From NCBI GenBank assembly GCA_013146195.2, contig CM028377.1, positions 61,126,360 to 61,190,359 on the forward strand: 64,000 bases of DNA, in the 5' to 3' direction. Each line of letters starts with the position of its first letter. The stretch's first letter is position 1. A program made the translations under genes and the position numbers. Under the pieces are notes generated by a model. That model ran no database searches. It was not told the DNA's origin and saw only the letters and a program-made list of their open reading frames with translations. Shown here piece by piece: positions 24,781 through 36,183 of this stretch. Source of the stretch: Codonopsis lanceolata. Taxonomy: Eukaryota > Streptophyta > Magnoliopsida > Asterales > Campanulaceae.

Positions 24781-25516
24781 ATATTATAAACTTAAATATT
24801 TTAATATACTAATAGCAATTATGATCAAATAATATAAAAAATTAAAAAAAATTAAGATAGGAGTACTAAAAAGAAAATTTGAAGTCCAAGTTATCACATA
24901 ATGTAAATTTGGATAAGAATAGTGAATGAAATAAATAGAAGACAAACCTAGGGTACTAATATGAAAATAAAGATGAATTAAAGACGCCATCTTTCTAGGT
25001 TTACTAGGAGCCAGGGATAGACTTTGCCAAAAATTTTGAGACAAAAAAAAAACTCTTTCAGCACTAACAGCTTTGACTCCATTGTCTTCGAAGAATTTGA
25101 GATAATGGCAGACATCATTTCTCTCTCTCGCTCTTGGGTTAGATCTCACGCTACACCGTCATCATCGCTACTATAAGTCTTCCTTTCTTCTTCTCTTTCT
25201 TCACCATCCCTCCATCTCTCAGCCCTCTTCTTTCTCTCTTCCTATGACATTAGGAATCGCCTAAAACGACTAGACAACGATTTTCCCTCTGGTGATTTTT
25301 TCCAGCGATTTTAAGGAAGTCGTGGCGTTGAAAAGGCGTCTAACGCCTTGGCGCAAAGGGCGATTTTTAGAACAATGTTATAACCTAACATTAACAACCC
25401 TTTCTTTACCCTAACTCTAAAAATTGATTTGACATATTTCGACTTCAACTCTACACTCTAAGCCACTCATCCCGCCAGTTGTCATCAAATTGTTTGCCTT
25501 TCTTGTCGTTACTTCA
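24781..25516. other. Gene-free spacer
   Basis: A CT-rich stretch (25100-25240) and a GCG-rich stretch near 25330 stand out. The 121-residue minus-strand frame at 24784-25149 is AT-biased and hydrophobic with no family features, so it is not called as a gene. Confidence 0.5.
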
Positions 25517-25592
25517 GGCTCCGTTTGTTTCATGGAAAATGAATTTCAGAAAACGTTTTCCTCATTTTCCAGTGAGTAATGCTAACTCTACA

Positions 25593-25672
25593 ACTAGTGT
25601 TACAACTTGTCTTGAGAAATACATAGTTGAATTTTCAACTTTGTCTTTTAGTATGCAAGTTGTAACACTAGT
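25593..25672. repeat. 80-bp near-perfect hairpin
   Basis: Arms ACTAGTGTTACAACTTG and CAAGTTGTAACACTAGT are exact inverted copies. The loop side continues with partial pairing (TAGTTGAA/TTTTCAACTT). It may be a miniature insertion within the outer TIR element. Confidence 0.85.
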
Positions 25673-26185
25673 GATAAGGATATTATTACTCTTTTTCGGT
25701 GTGTGGTAACCTTTGGAAAATATAATCAACGTAAAAAAATTCTGAGTCAACGAAAAATGAAGCCTTTTTTTTTCAGGAAAATGACTTACGAATTCATTTT
25801 CCGTAAGTCATTTTCCAAATGTTCAAGCATCTCTCCGCTCTCTTCCACAATTACACATATTTACATACATACACAATATTAATCAACAAATAATTTTTTA
25901 GAAATATAAATTGAGTTTGTGCACACTATTTATAAATAATATATATTTTGGTCCCCGAACTTCACATTTCTTCTTATAAAAGTGATAGATATTTTTTATT
26001 TCCTATATTGGTCCATAGACTTCATTTTAGCTGACATATTAGTCCTTCAAATCGTTATCTCAAACAAAATCGTTAAAAAAATTAAAATAACTAAATTACT
26101 ATCACTTGAAGCTGATTGAAATGTCTAAGTGAAATAAATTGTAACGAAAGGGGAATAATGCTCTTTCTCTCCACTCTCTCTCTAT

Positions 26186-26641
26186 TTCAATTATGGTTTA
26201 AATCTTAATTTGGTCACCCTACTTTCGACCAAAATTCATTAAGCTCACTCTACATTTTTTTTCTCTCAATTTAATCACTCTGTTTTCACATAATTAGCAC
26301 GTTCATCACTTCATCCATATATTTGGATGGAAAGTTTAATTTTGTTAGGAAAATCAAAAAACACCCTTACTAAATTTGAGGGTTTTGAGGGTCTCCTTCT
26401 CCTCTCAAACATAATTTCTTATTGTGTGACTTGAATTTGTCAACACACCTTTCAAATGTAAGGAGTATTATTATTTTTTCAATGATTTCCATCCAACTTA
26501 CTAACAAAAATGACTTTAGTTATCTTATTGACTTTTGAAGCCAAGTAGAATGATTAAATTGAGGAAAAAAAAAATAAAATGAACTTAATGAATTTTGACC
26601 GAAAATAGGAACACCAAATTGAGATTTAAACCTTCTATTAT
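26186..26641. mobile_element. Nested MULE-type MITE, 438 bp, 9-bp TSD
   Basis: The element spans 26195-26632. Its ends are GGTTTAAATCTTAATTTGGT and, as the reverse complement, GGTTTAAATCTCAATTTGGT. Inner blocks AAAATTCATTAAG and TCAATTTAATCA pair as well. Flanking 9-mers TTCAATTAT (26186-26194) and TTCTATTAT (26633-26641) differ at one base. The first bases are shared with the MULE at 12780-14401. Non-coding. Confidence 0.85.
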
Positions 26642-27034
26642 TTATCTATCTCCCTCTTTCTTTTTCTCCACCGATCATTATCGATATCAAATCTCGAAGG
26701 GACAAAGAAATCACTCTCTCCTTCGATCTCCATCAAGATAATTTTTTTCTCAAAGATTTTTACTCTCACTTCTCTACTCCCCCTTATAGTGCCCTGCTTC
26801 AAATTTCCTCTATAGCCGTTCATAACCCACATCTATGTTTCTCTATCTACACAGCCCATTTACCTCTTTCTCTATCGTGTTCCAGTGTGGGTGTCTTCGG
26901 CAGTTCTTTTCTCAATCGTTGAGAAAAAAAAAGATGAGATTTTTGCAGGAGTTTACTATTGAGTAGCAACTAGATATTCCTGGGCACAAATTCAAGTCCA
27001 TCATTTGCTCCTGTCTGCGTCTCGACCCAATGTC

Positions 27035-27565
27035 TTACATCAACGACCATGTCTTTGCGGTAAAGCGAAGAGGCTGGATCAAGAAAATGGTTTCACAAAA
27101 AGGAACCCAGATCTGTTCAAGAGTGCAAGAGAGAAGAGAGATGTTCTGTAGTCGTTTTTGATAGGGCTCCGTGCCCACACCTTCGTCTGGTATCGAAAGG
27201 GAGATTGAGATGGGTTTTGGGTTCTCCTTTAACAATATTCCGGACGCCGTCCATTTCTCCGGTGGCTTGCAAAAGTGCTGGAGAGAAGATAGATTGATTT
27301 CATGAGTTGTTTCTTCGTCTTCTTGTTTGGGGATTTGCGAGGTGTGGATGTATTCGTCTGTAGATAGAAAAAAGTCATGGTAGGGGAGAAACTCTCCTTT
27401 AGAGCATGTAAATTTAAATCTTCTCATCGAATTTAAAAATATCATTTTCAAATCAACAAATGATTTTAACAAAAAGAAATCATCCTTTGAACCCCAAATC
27501 CCCAAATCCCAGGTCTCATTTCCAAGGGTCATCATTTGAGTGGATAACATTTTATTTTCTTTCAT
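27035..27565 (-). CDS. Unassigned 176-residue ORF inside the nested MULE-like element
   Basis: This is the longest uninterrupted frame in the element, starting MKENKMLSTQMMTLGNE. It has balanced composition: acidic QEDEETTHE near the middle, a PPEKWTASG segment and a C-terminal CETIFLIQPL. I do not recognise a family and no transposase motif (DDE or zinc finger) is visible. It could be a captured exon of a host gene, a remnant of a MULE accessory gene, or chance. No splice context supports a larger gene. Real coding status is uncertain. Confidence 0.25.
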   Translation of the reverse strand: MKENKMLSTQMMTLGNETWDLGIWGSKDDFFLLKSFVDLKMIFLNSMRRFKFTCSKGEFLPYHDFFLSTDEYIHTSQIPKQEDEETTHEINLSSLQHFCKPPEKWTASGILLKENPKPISISLSIPDEGVGTEPYQKRLQNISLLSCTLEQIWVPFCETIFLIQPLRFTAKTWSLM

Positions 27566-28136
27566 TGCCTTTCTTGATCAATTTTTAGTCAAAAAAATTT
27601 AATTTTTGTAATTTATTTTTTTCCTGACTTAAAATATATATTTTTACCTATAAAGAGAGACTTGGTTTGTTTCATTTGGATATTAGAAAAAATCTCTATA
27701 ATTTTTTCAAGTTTCTAATCATTATTAATGGAGATAAATATGGTGAGGTATGTAAATGTGTTGGATTTTGTGTCACCATTGCGAATGTTTTTTTTTTTTA
27801 GAATCAATATCCTAATAAATTAATTTTTTATTGACTTTAATTATATACATAAGCTTTGATTTGATTTTTTTTGATTTATATTTGATTTTGGTTTGATTTA
27901 ATAAAGCCATTGTAAATTGTCTTTTAGGAAGACGCAGTGGGAAAGAGAGATGTCGGGCAAAGTGGACAGAAAAAAAACAAAAACAAAGAAAATGATAGGA
28001 AATAAAACAAGTAAAAATTGCGGACCTGGTCTACTTTTTAAAGTATTTAATCGCTATAGTACATTATTTTTATTTTCAATTAGAAAAGTCACTTTTGTTA
28101 GCAAAATGACTACGATACCTTTAATGAATTATATGT

Positions 28137-28720
28137 GCGTTACAACTAAACTTTATGAATCGTGGTACAACATTTTTACATGACCCAAATTTTTGAACAG
28201 TGGTACAACTTTTGAAAAGGTTGTTAAAGTATAGAAAATTAACTAATTTTTAATAAATTACAATATAAAATAAAAATATATCACGGTGCAATAATTTTAA
28301 GAAAAGAATCACGATGCAAAACTATGCTAGTTTTTTGAATTTGTGAATCGCGGTACAAATTTTGAAAAGGTTGTTAAAGTGTAAAAAATTAGTTAATTTT
28401 CAATAAATTACAGTATAAAGTACAAATATATCGCAGTGTAACAATTTTAAGAAAAAAATTACTGTGCAAAACTATGTTAGCTTTTTTAATTTGTGAATTA
28501 TGGTACAAAACTATGCTACCTTTTGAATTTGTGAATATCGATGCAAAGATTTCTGAATCGCGGTACAACTTTTGAAAATGTTGTTAAAGTGCAAAACATA
28601 ATTAATTTTCAATAAATTACAAAATAAAATGCAAATATATCGTTGTGCAATAATTTTACATGAATCAAACTTTTGAACCGCAGTGTCAAAATAATGCAAT
28701 GAAATTTATGAATCGCGGTA
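28137..28720. repeat. Imperfect tandem repeat, about 150-210 bp units, three copies
   Basis: The word TTGTTAAAGT recurs at 28221, 28371 and 28581. Neighbouring words recur with it: GCGGTACAA, TTTTCAATAAATTAC, TATATCG and GCAATAATTTTA. The last interval is longer by about 60 bp through an extra internal copy (ACTATGCTA...TTTGTGAAT). The repeat lies in the interior of the nested MULE-like element. Confidence 0.75.
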
Positions 28721-29912
28721 TTAAAGCATAAAGGACCAGTTTACCTTCTCCACTTTCTTCTTCAATATCCTCCGTCGTAAGCCTTCTTCTTCCTCCTACT
28801 TCATCTCAACTGAAAAATCTTTCAACCCCGCACAGATCTATTACAGTTTCATATTTCATGAATTAAAAAACGTGTTTACCTTTCGGGGTCGTTGCCCCCA
28901 AACCCCCATGAAGGGAAACTACCCCCTTGACCCCCACGACCTAACCGGGTAGGTAGATCCCCATTTTGTTGCGCACAATCATGATTTTTGAATCCAAAGT
29001 GTGTTGTCGAAGCTGTTGAAGAAGGCGATGACATTTTTGGAACAATTTCGAAAAAGTGTTCTTTTGCAGTTGAAAAAAAAAGGACTTTTGGGGTTAAAAA
29101 CTTTCAAAAAGGGACTCGCCAAAATTTTTCCCCTAAAAAAATCTGACAATTTTATATGAAAAATAATTACTAAAAGATAAAAGAAAAAAGATTTAAGTTT
29201 GACTAGTAGGCCACAAAAATAAGTATGAGAGGGAGAGGTGGAGATAGATAAATAACAATTATTATCCTTATTGCCAGAATTTATTCCACCTAGGCATCTC
29301 ACTCAGCTTCAAGTGAGAGTAATTTAGTCATTTAATTTTTTTTAACGATTCTATTAGAGATAACATTTTGAAGGACTAATACACCAGCTAAAGTGAAATT
29401 TACGGACCAATATAGAAAATAAAAAACATCTATTACTTTTATAGGAAGAAAGATGAAGTCCAGGGACCAAAATATATCTTAATCCTTATACTTTTAATAA
29501 ATATTCACTACATCCTAAAATTAGTGTCCACTATATTATTTAGAGACGTCTCAAATATTATCAATTTTCCTTTTTAAAAAGTTTTTTTTTCATATCAATT
29601 ATCAATTTTTATTTATATTTGTGAGATTGAAAAATGATGGACCTTATTTATTTGATATCACTAATGATAAATTGAGGGTTACTAAAGGAAAATTATTTAA
29701 AGTTCAACACTATCTTATATTCAATATGAACATCAATATTAGAATATACTTTTTTTATTTATTCATAAAGTGTTTTCCGTAATATTTTTCATGCGTTTAT
29801 CAAACACACGAAAATGTTTTCCGGTATATTTTCAAAAAAAAAAAATTCAAACAACTAAAAATAAATTTTTTTTCATTTTTCATAAATTATTTTCCATGAA
29901 ACAAACGGAGTC

Positions 29913-30120
29913 TTACTCTTGGGCATTTCAATTGTAAGGTTCATACGAGATTTATAAAGGTGTGATCCGAATCACCAAAAAACTTTACTATACTTGAAGG
30001 TACACAGGGAATGTGTGGTTCATAGAGAAGAAGTTGTACATCTTTGTTGTAAAAAGAGTTTACTATCGTGGAGAAAAATTCAAGACTAGATATGTTTCTT
30101 GTATTTGATGTGAAGAATAA
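29913..30120. other. Short spacer between two nested transposon blocks
   Basis: No feature recognised. It ends in TAA, directly before the Harbinger left end. Confidence 0.5.
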
Positions 30121-30619
30121 GAGCATCCACAATGTGTAAAATTCTTACACAACTTCTTAGCTAGGTTTCACTACCACCTACACACTTTTCTCTTCTTATC
30201 TACTTAAGAATATATCTTCTCATTGTATACTATTCTTAACTAGGTCCCACTGCCACCTCATTAACTTTACACTTCATTCTTATTTTTATATTTCTTAACA
30301 AATAAATTTATTTCACGTTATTTAATATATTTCATATTTAAATATTTCGTATAAATAAGTAATTTATACATTAAGACATAAATTAATTTAAAAATAATAA
30401 TTGCATTATTATTTTTAAATTTTATAATTTATAATTTAGTTAATAAATTATCTATAAAACACATATTATACATAACTCGTACAATAACATAAATAGAAAA
30501 TTACATAAAAACATTAAAATTGAAAATAATACATAAAATGATAAAATTACATAAAACATAGATACTTAAAAATTACGTCAAAATAATTCAATAATTAGAA
30601 TTACATAAAACGCCAATAA

Positions 30620-30992
30620 TTAAACTCTATCACTAGTTGTCACCATAACGACGCCATATATGCTCAACCAAGTTGGATCGAAGAGTATAATGGGTGCTTC
30701 TATCACGTACCTCTGAATTTCGCTGCATATATTCTTGAAATGCTTATGTTGACCCATGATTCACTTGGGGAGAGTCATAAACGACATCATCAGCCCAGTT
30801 CGTAACGTAATCACCCTCGCCCTCCACAATCATGTTGTATAGAATAATGCATGTGATCATTATTTCTTTCAAGTTATCTCTATACCAAAATCTGCTAGAA
30901 CCTTTGATAATTGCCCATTTTGATTGGAGCATTCTAAATGCTCGTTCGACATCTTTTCTTGCAGCCTCTTACATCTCTTTGAATTTCTTTCG
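30620..30992 (-). pseudogene. PIF/Harbinger transposase, C-terminal part
   Basis: This continues the transposase in the same frame after the retrotransposon target duplication. It begins KKFKEM and then DVERAF with the third catalytic acidic residue (Glu of VERAF), followed by LQSKWAIIKG and CIILYNMIVEGE. TAA stops interrupt after KKFKEM and again near 30750, beyond which typical C-terminal transposase sequence (LVEHIWRRYG) remains readable. The nonsense positions fit C-to-T decay of Gln or Trp codons. Confidence 0.88.
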
Positions 30993-30997
30993 CTTAG

Positions 30998-32638
30998 TGT
31001 GGGTATCCCGGAGTATGCCCGCGCCCAGCGCGCCCTTTTCTAGGGGTGCGTGGCGTGCAGACACGGACACCACGCTTTCCATTCTACCATATCTTGTCTA
31101 GGGGAAGACGAAATTAAAAATGCGGAAAGGGTGTTGTCAAGAAGCGCGTGGAATACGCCTCGGTCACTTTAGTGATTTTTGGTCCAATATGGGAGCTTTG
31201 GGTTTTCTGTATCAGGTTATCCCTTTTTTAGGGGATAACAGGATGCAGGAAAGCATCACCATTTCATTCGCATCTTCCCTTGTGTAGGAGAAAATGGAAA
31301 GTGCAAGAAAGGATGTTGCGGGCCCCACTATGGACTTTATGAAAATTGCCTTAAGGCCTATTTCGGACCGCTATGAATGCTTTGGGTTTTCTGTATCAAG
31401 TTATCCCTTGTTTAGAGGATACCAGGATGCAGTAATACATCACCCTTTTATTCTCATTCTCTCTTGTGTAGGGGAAAACATGAAAGTGTAAGAAAGGATG
31501 TTGCAATGCCTCACTGTGGTCCAAAATGTTTTAACAGAGTCGTCATCTTTATTTTAAGGAGAAAATAAAGAAAAAACCAAAAATAAAACCAGAGAATGCA
31601 AAAAACGGGTTCGGAGGCTAAGTTACGAGTTGGGAAGGTGCTAGGCACCCAACTCGCCCTTTCGGTCTCAAAAACAGTTTTTGGCTAAAATATGCTTTTT
31701 GTTATATTTTATTAGCAAATAAATAAAACATTAAAAGGAAAACAAATATGACTCTTTTTAATGTTATTTTCTAAATAAATCCGGGTAGCATAACAACTTA
31801 TATTTTTACATTGGGCCGGATGGAAAATAGTATTTTTTATAAATAACGCCCTTAAAGGCTCACCTTTTAGAGCGTGGTATGCTCGCTCTATCCTTCCGGG
31901 AGTGGGAGTCTTTTTTTTGCTGTTGCTACTGCGGTTCGGGCAGGGTGACTGCTTTCGAAGGTTGCTTCTGGGCACCGTCAAACGGGCGGAGCAACTGCTT
32001 GCTTGCTGCTGGCGGAAATCGGGTAGAGCGACTGCTTGCTTTTGGCGGATTTGGCCTTTTTACTCGGGCAGAGCAACTGCTCTTTTTGAGATTTTTGGAC
32101 TGGGAGAATAGGGTGGAAACCTAGTTGGGGGGCTAAGGCTCACTTTGACCGGTTGGTTTTGAGTTTGGAGGAGATTTGGTAGAGCTTCGAGGCTTTATAG
32201 GAGGAGGATCCCACTATCGCTCACTATCTGCGTAAAATAAACGCACAGAGTTTGTGAGAAGAAATCTCGTCTCGTTTCTCTCTGAAAGCGAAGTCGAGAC
32301 CTTCTATTTATAGGCTGAAAGAGGGACATTGTTGGGATTAAAATTTGTTCTTTATGCTTCACCAGCTTGTACCACGTGCTTGAGAATTTATGCAATGTGT
32401 TAAGTTTGGGAGCACTGTAGCACCCTTGGGCGCCGGCACCAAAGGATCTGGGCGCCGCGCCAGCCTTCCTTTCTTTGCCTCTTTTTGGACACTTTGGCCC
32501 CTCAATTTTACTGTTTTGCGCATCCTGCTTTGTCTTTTGCATTTTTAAACCTTGTAACTTGACATTTGTTAAGTTTTAACAGATCTTGATATCACATGTC
32601 AATTTACATACCAGGGGTACGAAATTGGGGTGTCTACA
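30998..32638 (-). repeat. 3' LTR of the Tat/Ogre element (left copy)
   Basis: The copy is 1641 bp and ends GGGGTGTCTACA on the + strand. It lacks about 100 bp present in the other copies (49740-49835, 39130-39240), so the pair differs by a large indel as well as point changes. It shares GGGCGCCGGCACC-like GC-rich words and a CTCGCCCTTTCGGTCT segment with the other copies. Confidence 0.93.
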
Positions 32639-33060
32639 GAGCCCCTCAATGATGGAGTCTACGGGTAACCCGCAACTTACTGAGTAGACGAACATCGTTG
32701 ATAAGAAATAGACTCTCCAATTTTGGGCAATTAAAATTGGGGAGAAATGCAACATGTAGCAGTTATAATGCAACGGTTTATAATGCAAGCCAAACCTCAC
32801 ATATCCTAAACATATTTAGTCGGTTATAGCAGGTTATCGTAGTTTTTAAGCAGATATGCAAATTAAATGTTCTAATGGTCAGACCTACCGAAGTAGGCTG
32901 CCTACGTATCCTTTAATAAAAGGAATCAGACCAAACGTAGTTCCCCGAAGCCGAAACAAGTGTGCTGCGATGGTCGTGCCTACCGAAATAGGCTGCCTAC
33001 GTATCCTTATCAAAGGAATCAGACCAAACGTAGTTCCCCGCTGCAAACAAGCAAATGCTG
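32639..33060. repeat. Short tandem repeat, about 95 bp, two copies
   Basis: CCTACCGAARTAGGCTGCCT and the following ACGTATCC...GGAATCAGACCAAACGTAGT recur at 32884 and 32979. GCCTACGTATCC/AACGTAGTTC words are frequent in the 3' region of Tat-type elements. The block lies next to the 3' LTR. Confidence 0.8.
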
Positions 33061-33830
33061 GGTGGGATGCAAACCAAACATCGTGTCCTCAGGACAGGGT
33101 CCTTCGCCGGAGCACGATAGCCTTTCTCTCTGGCCCGGGGTCTCAGCCCCTTCGTGAGAAAGGCAAAACACAAATCACAATGCATGTCGTATCCCCAAAG
33201 GGTCGAAACCCTTTGCTGAACATGACGGTGGGATGCATCGCCTCCTCAGGAACTCAGTTCTTCATCAGAGCGTGGTAGTCTTTCCCTCTGACCCGGGGTC
33301 TTAGCCCCATCAGGGAAAGATCCAAACACGAATCATAATGCATGTCGTATCCCAAAAGAGTCGAAACCCTTTGTTGAACACGACGGTGGGATGCATCGCC
33401 TCCTCAGGAGCTCAGTTCTTCGTCGGAGCGCGATAGTCTTTCCCTCTGACCCGGGGTCTCAGCCCCTTCAGGGAAAGATCCAACACAAATCATAATGCAT
33501 GTCGTATCCCCAAAAGGGTCAAAACCCTTTGTTGAACACGACGGTGGGATGCATCGCCTCCTCAGGAACTCAGTCCTTTGTCGGAGCGCGATAGTCTTTC
33601 CCTCTGACCCGAGGTCTTAGCCCCTTGAGGGAAAGATCCAAACACAAATCATAATGCATGTCGTATCCCCAAAAGGGTCGAAACCCTTTGCTGAACATGA
33701 CGGCGGAATACATCGTCTCTCAGGACATGGTCCTTCGTTAGAGAACGATAGTCTTTCCCTCTGACCCGGGGTTGCAGCCCCTTCAGGGAAAGATCCGACA
33801 ACCAGGTGGAACACATAATGGGTTGATCAT
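33060..33830. repeat. 158-bp tandem repeat, about five copies
   Basis: TGCATGTCGTATCC recurs at 33181, 33339, 33496 and 33655 (spacing 158, 157, 159). Each unit holds GACGGTGGGATGCATCGCCT, a CTTTCCCTCTGACCCGGGGT block and AGCCCCTTCAGGGAAAGATC, which forms an imperfect hairpin with the preceding GGGTCAGAGGGAAAG complement. It lies in the 3' untranslated region of the retroelement. Confidence 0.92.
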
Positions 33831-34226
33831 TCATCTCGAGGTTATGCCCCGCGAAGAGATGATCCTATGTTACTCCTATAAAGCAGGAAAGCATCGCCTT
33901 CTCAGGAACGAGGTCCTTCGTTGAATGCGATGGTGGAACACATCATGCATGCAAAAGGTAAAATACTTTACCTTTTCTTACCATTGCTTTGATTTTGCTG
34001 CTTCTGCCGCATTTGCTGCTTTTGCTACATTTGATGCATTTACTTCATTTGCTGCTTTTGCGGACTCATGCTGAGGATTTTTTCTTTCTTTTCGCATTTC
34101 CTTTCGCCGAATTTTCCTTTTTTTGCATTCAGGCTTTTCGGAAATTCTTCTTTTTTTTTTGCTTTTTTTGGAAAATTCTTCTTTTTGCTTTTCTGGCTTT
34201 TGCTGGAAAATTCTTCTTTTCTGCTT

Positions 34227-34344
<118 letters not shown>

Positions 34345-35038
34345 CTCGCATTTTTTTTCTTTTCATGCTTGCATTTTTTTCCTTCTTTTTTTTAATTGCA
34401 TGTTTTGCATCTTTTTTTTTTTTTTTTTTTATTGCATATTTTTTTCTCATTGCATTTTTTCGCAGAATCTTACTTTTGCTGCTGATTTTTCTGGCTCTTC
34501 TGCTCATTTTGTGGTTGATCTGCTGGGGATATGAGCTTTACCTTGCTTTTGGATGGATGACCGTCAAATTTTGTTAACAAAGCTAACTTTGTTAACTTTT
34601 CGTTAAGCTTCAGGTTTCATTTTGCAGCTTTGGAAATTTGAGGATTTAAGTGTCAAACTTTCAAACTTTGGAGGGGGAAAAAGGAAAAATTCCCCTTTTC
34701 CACCCATAATAGGCGATGGGAAAGGGAGAGAGCAGTTCACTGCTTCTCTTCTTCTTTCTTTCTTCATTTTCTTTCTTCTGCGACATTGTTGCTGTTTTGC
34801 TCATTTCTTTTCCATTTTCTCGATTTTCTTCCGCCAATTTGCGTGTTTTTCTTAGCAGATGACTTCTTCTTCGCGATCACGGAAGGGAAAAACTCCAATG
34901 CATCCGGATTCAGGCGAAAGGAGGAAAGAACTTCCTCATTTGATCCGGAATTATGTCAGATATCACTACCCAAAGGATGATTGGAGTAATCTCCATCTCG
35001 ATTGGAACACTCATGTATCAAATCTTCCAAATTCTGCT

Positions 35039-35781
35039 GTAAGTTTCTCTCTTTTAAACTCATTTGGATGATTTCTCAGATCTGCTAGATTTTTCTGCTG
35101 CTTTGGGCTTTTGGAGCATACCTGACCCTACTTATAATGCTTATGCATGCAATATATATGCTAGAATGATGCAATTTGGCAATTAATTCATGAAATTCAT
35201 GCAATTTATTTTTGCGATGCATAATCCGACTAGTTGGCACTATTTGACTCTGCAATGCATGTTTTATATTATTAATACAATTTGGCTACATGATGCATTT
35301 TTGGGTTGAAAAATATTTTTATATGATGCATGCCTATGAAATAGACCTTTTGGAATATGACGCATTTTTTTCGGGTATATTTACGGACACATTTTCGGAT
35401 GCATGCAAAATATAATAAGAATATTTTATGCGATAAAATTCATTTTTATGAATGCCTATGTTGTAGAGACATGATAAATGCCATGTAAATACATAAATAT
35501 ATATATATATATATATATATATTCAAGATTTGCAACATTTTATCTTTATTTTTGCGAATGCTAAGAAAAATACAATTATTTAGACAATAAATGCAAATAA
35601 TAAATGACTAATGCATGCATATATCATTTTATTGGATGCCAATGCAATATAGAAAATTTATGGGATGCTTGCTAGTATTATGCATGGGCATTTTTTTTAT
35701 TATGCACAAGAAAATGCAAAAATGTTTTTTTTTTCCCTTTTTTCCGGATAAACACACTTTTTTTATGAGGCCGAAATGCCA

Positions 35782-35837
<56 letters not shown>

Positions 35838-35983
35838 GCAAAAAGATGCATTTTTTTAATGTAGGAATGCTAAAAATTTTATTTTCTCCTCCTTTTTTTT
35901 TAATTTTGTCGATTGATGCAAAAGATGCAATCAAAATTTTCGAATGCTAAGATGCAATATAAAAAAAATTGAATGCAAAAGTG

Positions 35984-36034
<51 letters not shown>

Positions 36035-36183
36035 ACAAAAGATGCAATATAAAACTTATTATAAAATTTTTATGATGATTTGCAAAATGCGATGCATGCC
36101 ATATGCTTATATTTAATATTGTGCAAAGAAATAAAAAGATAGTAAACTTACCTTTTCCTTTTCTTTATTATATTTTTTCTCAG
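35039..36183 (+). other. First intron of the PMD gene, rich in (AT)n and GATGCA words
   Basis: The stretch starts GTAAGT and ends TTTTTTCTCAG. It contains (AT)n at about 35498-35521, 35786-35835 and 35987-36029, and a striking excess of ATGCA/ATGCAA words. Confidence 0.7.

Larger units (their letters stand above)
25935..29485. mobile_element. MULE-like element nested in the outer TIR element
   Basis: Inverted terminal repeats of about 150 bp pair by eye: TATATTTTGGTCCCCGAACT on the left against TATATTTTGGTCCCTGGACT in the reverse complement of the right. Further paired blocks include ATAAAAGT, TATATTGGTCC, TTTAGCTG and TATTAGTCCTTCAAA. Length (3.55 kb) and long TIRs suggest a Mutator-like element. 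Exact ends and the 9-bp duplication could not be fixed. The interior contains another MITE, a 176-residue frame and a tandem repeat. Confidence 0.7.
25517..29912. mobile_element. Outer TIR element (Tourist/Harbinger-like ends) split by a nested MULE
   Basis: The left end GGCTCCGTTTGTTTCATGG matches the reverse complement of the right end GACTCCGTTTGTTTCATGG, with GAAAAT following in both. About 420 bp at each side belong to this element. They carry repeated GGAAAATGA/TTTTCC words and a hairpin at 25593-25672. The centre is occupied by a second element. Flanks TTACTTCA and TTACTCTT are only partly alike, so the target duplication is unproven. Confidence 0.65.

Noticed and set aside
24784..25149. 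121-residue minus-strand frame
   Set aside because: AT-driven hydrophobic sequence with no family motif, no splice context and no conservation signal visible.
33060..33830. Regular spaced repeats that could suggest a CRISPR array
   Set aside because: The units are full-length tandem repeats without unique spacers, in a plant retrotransposon; not a CRISPR.
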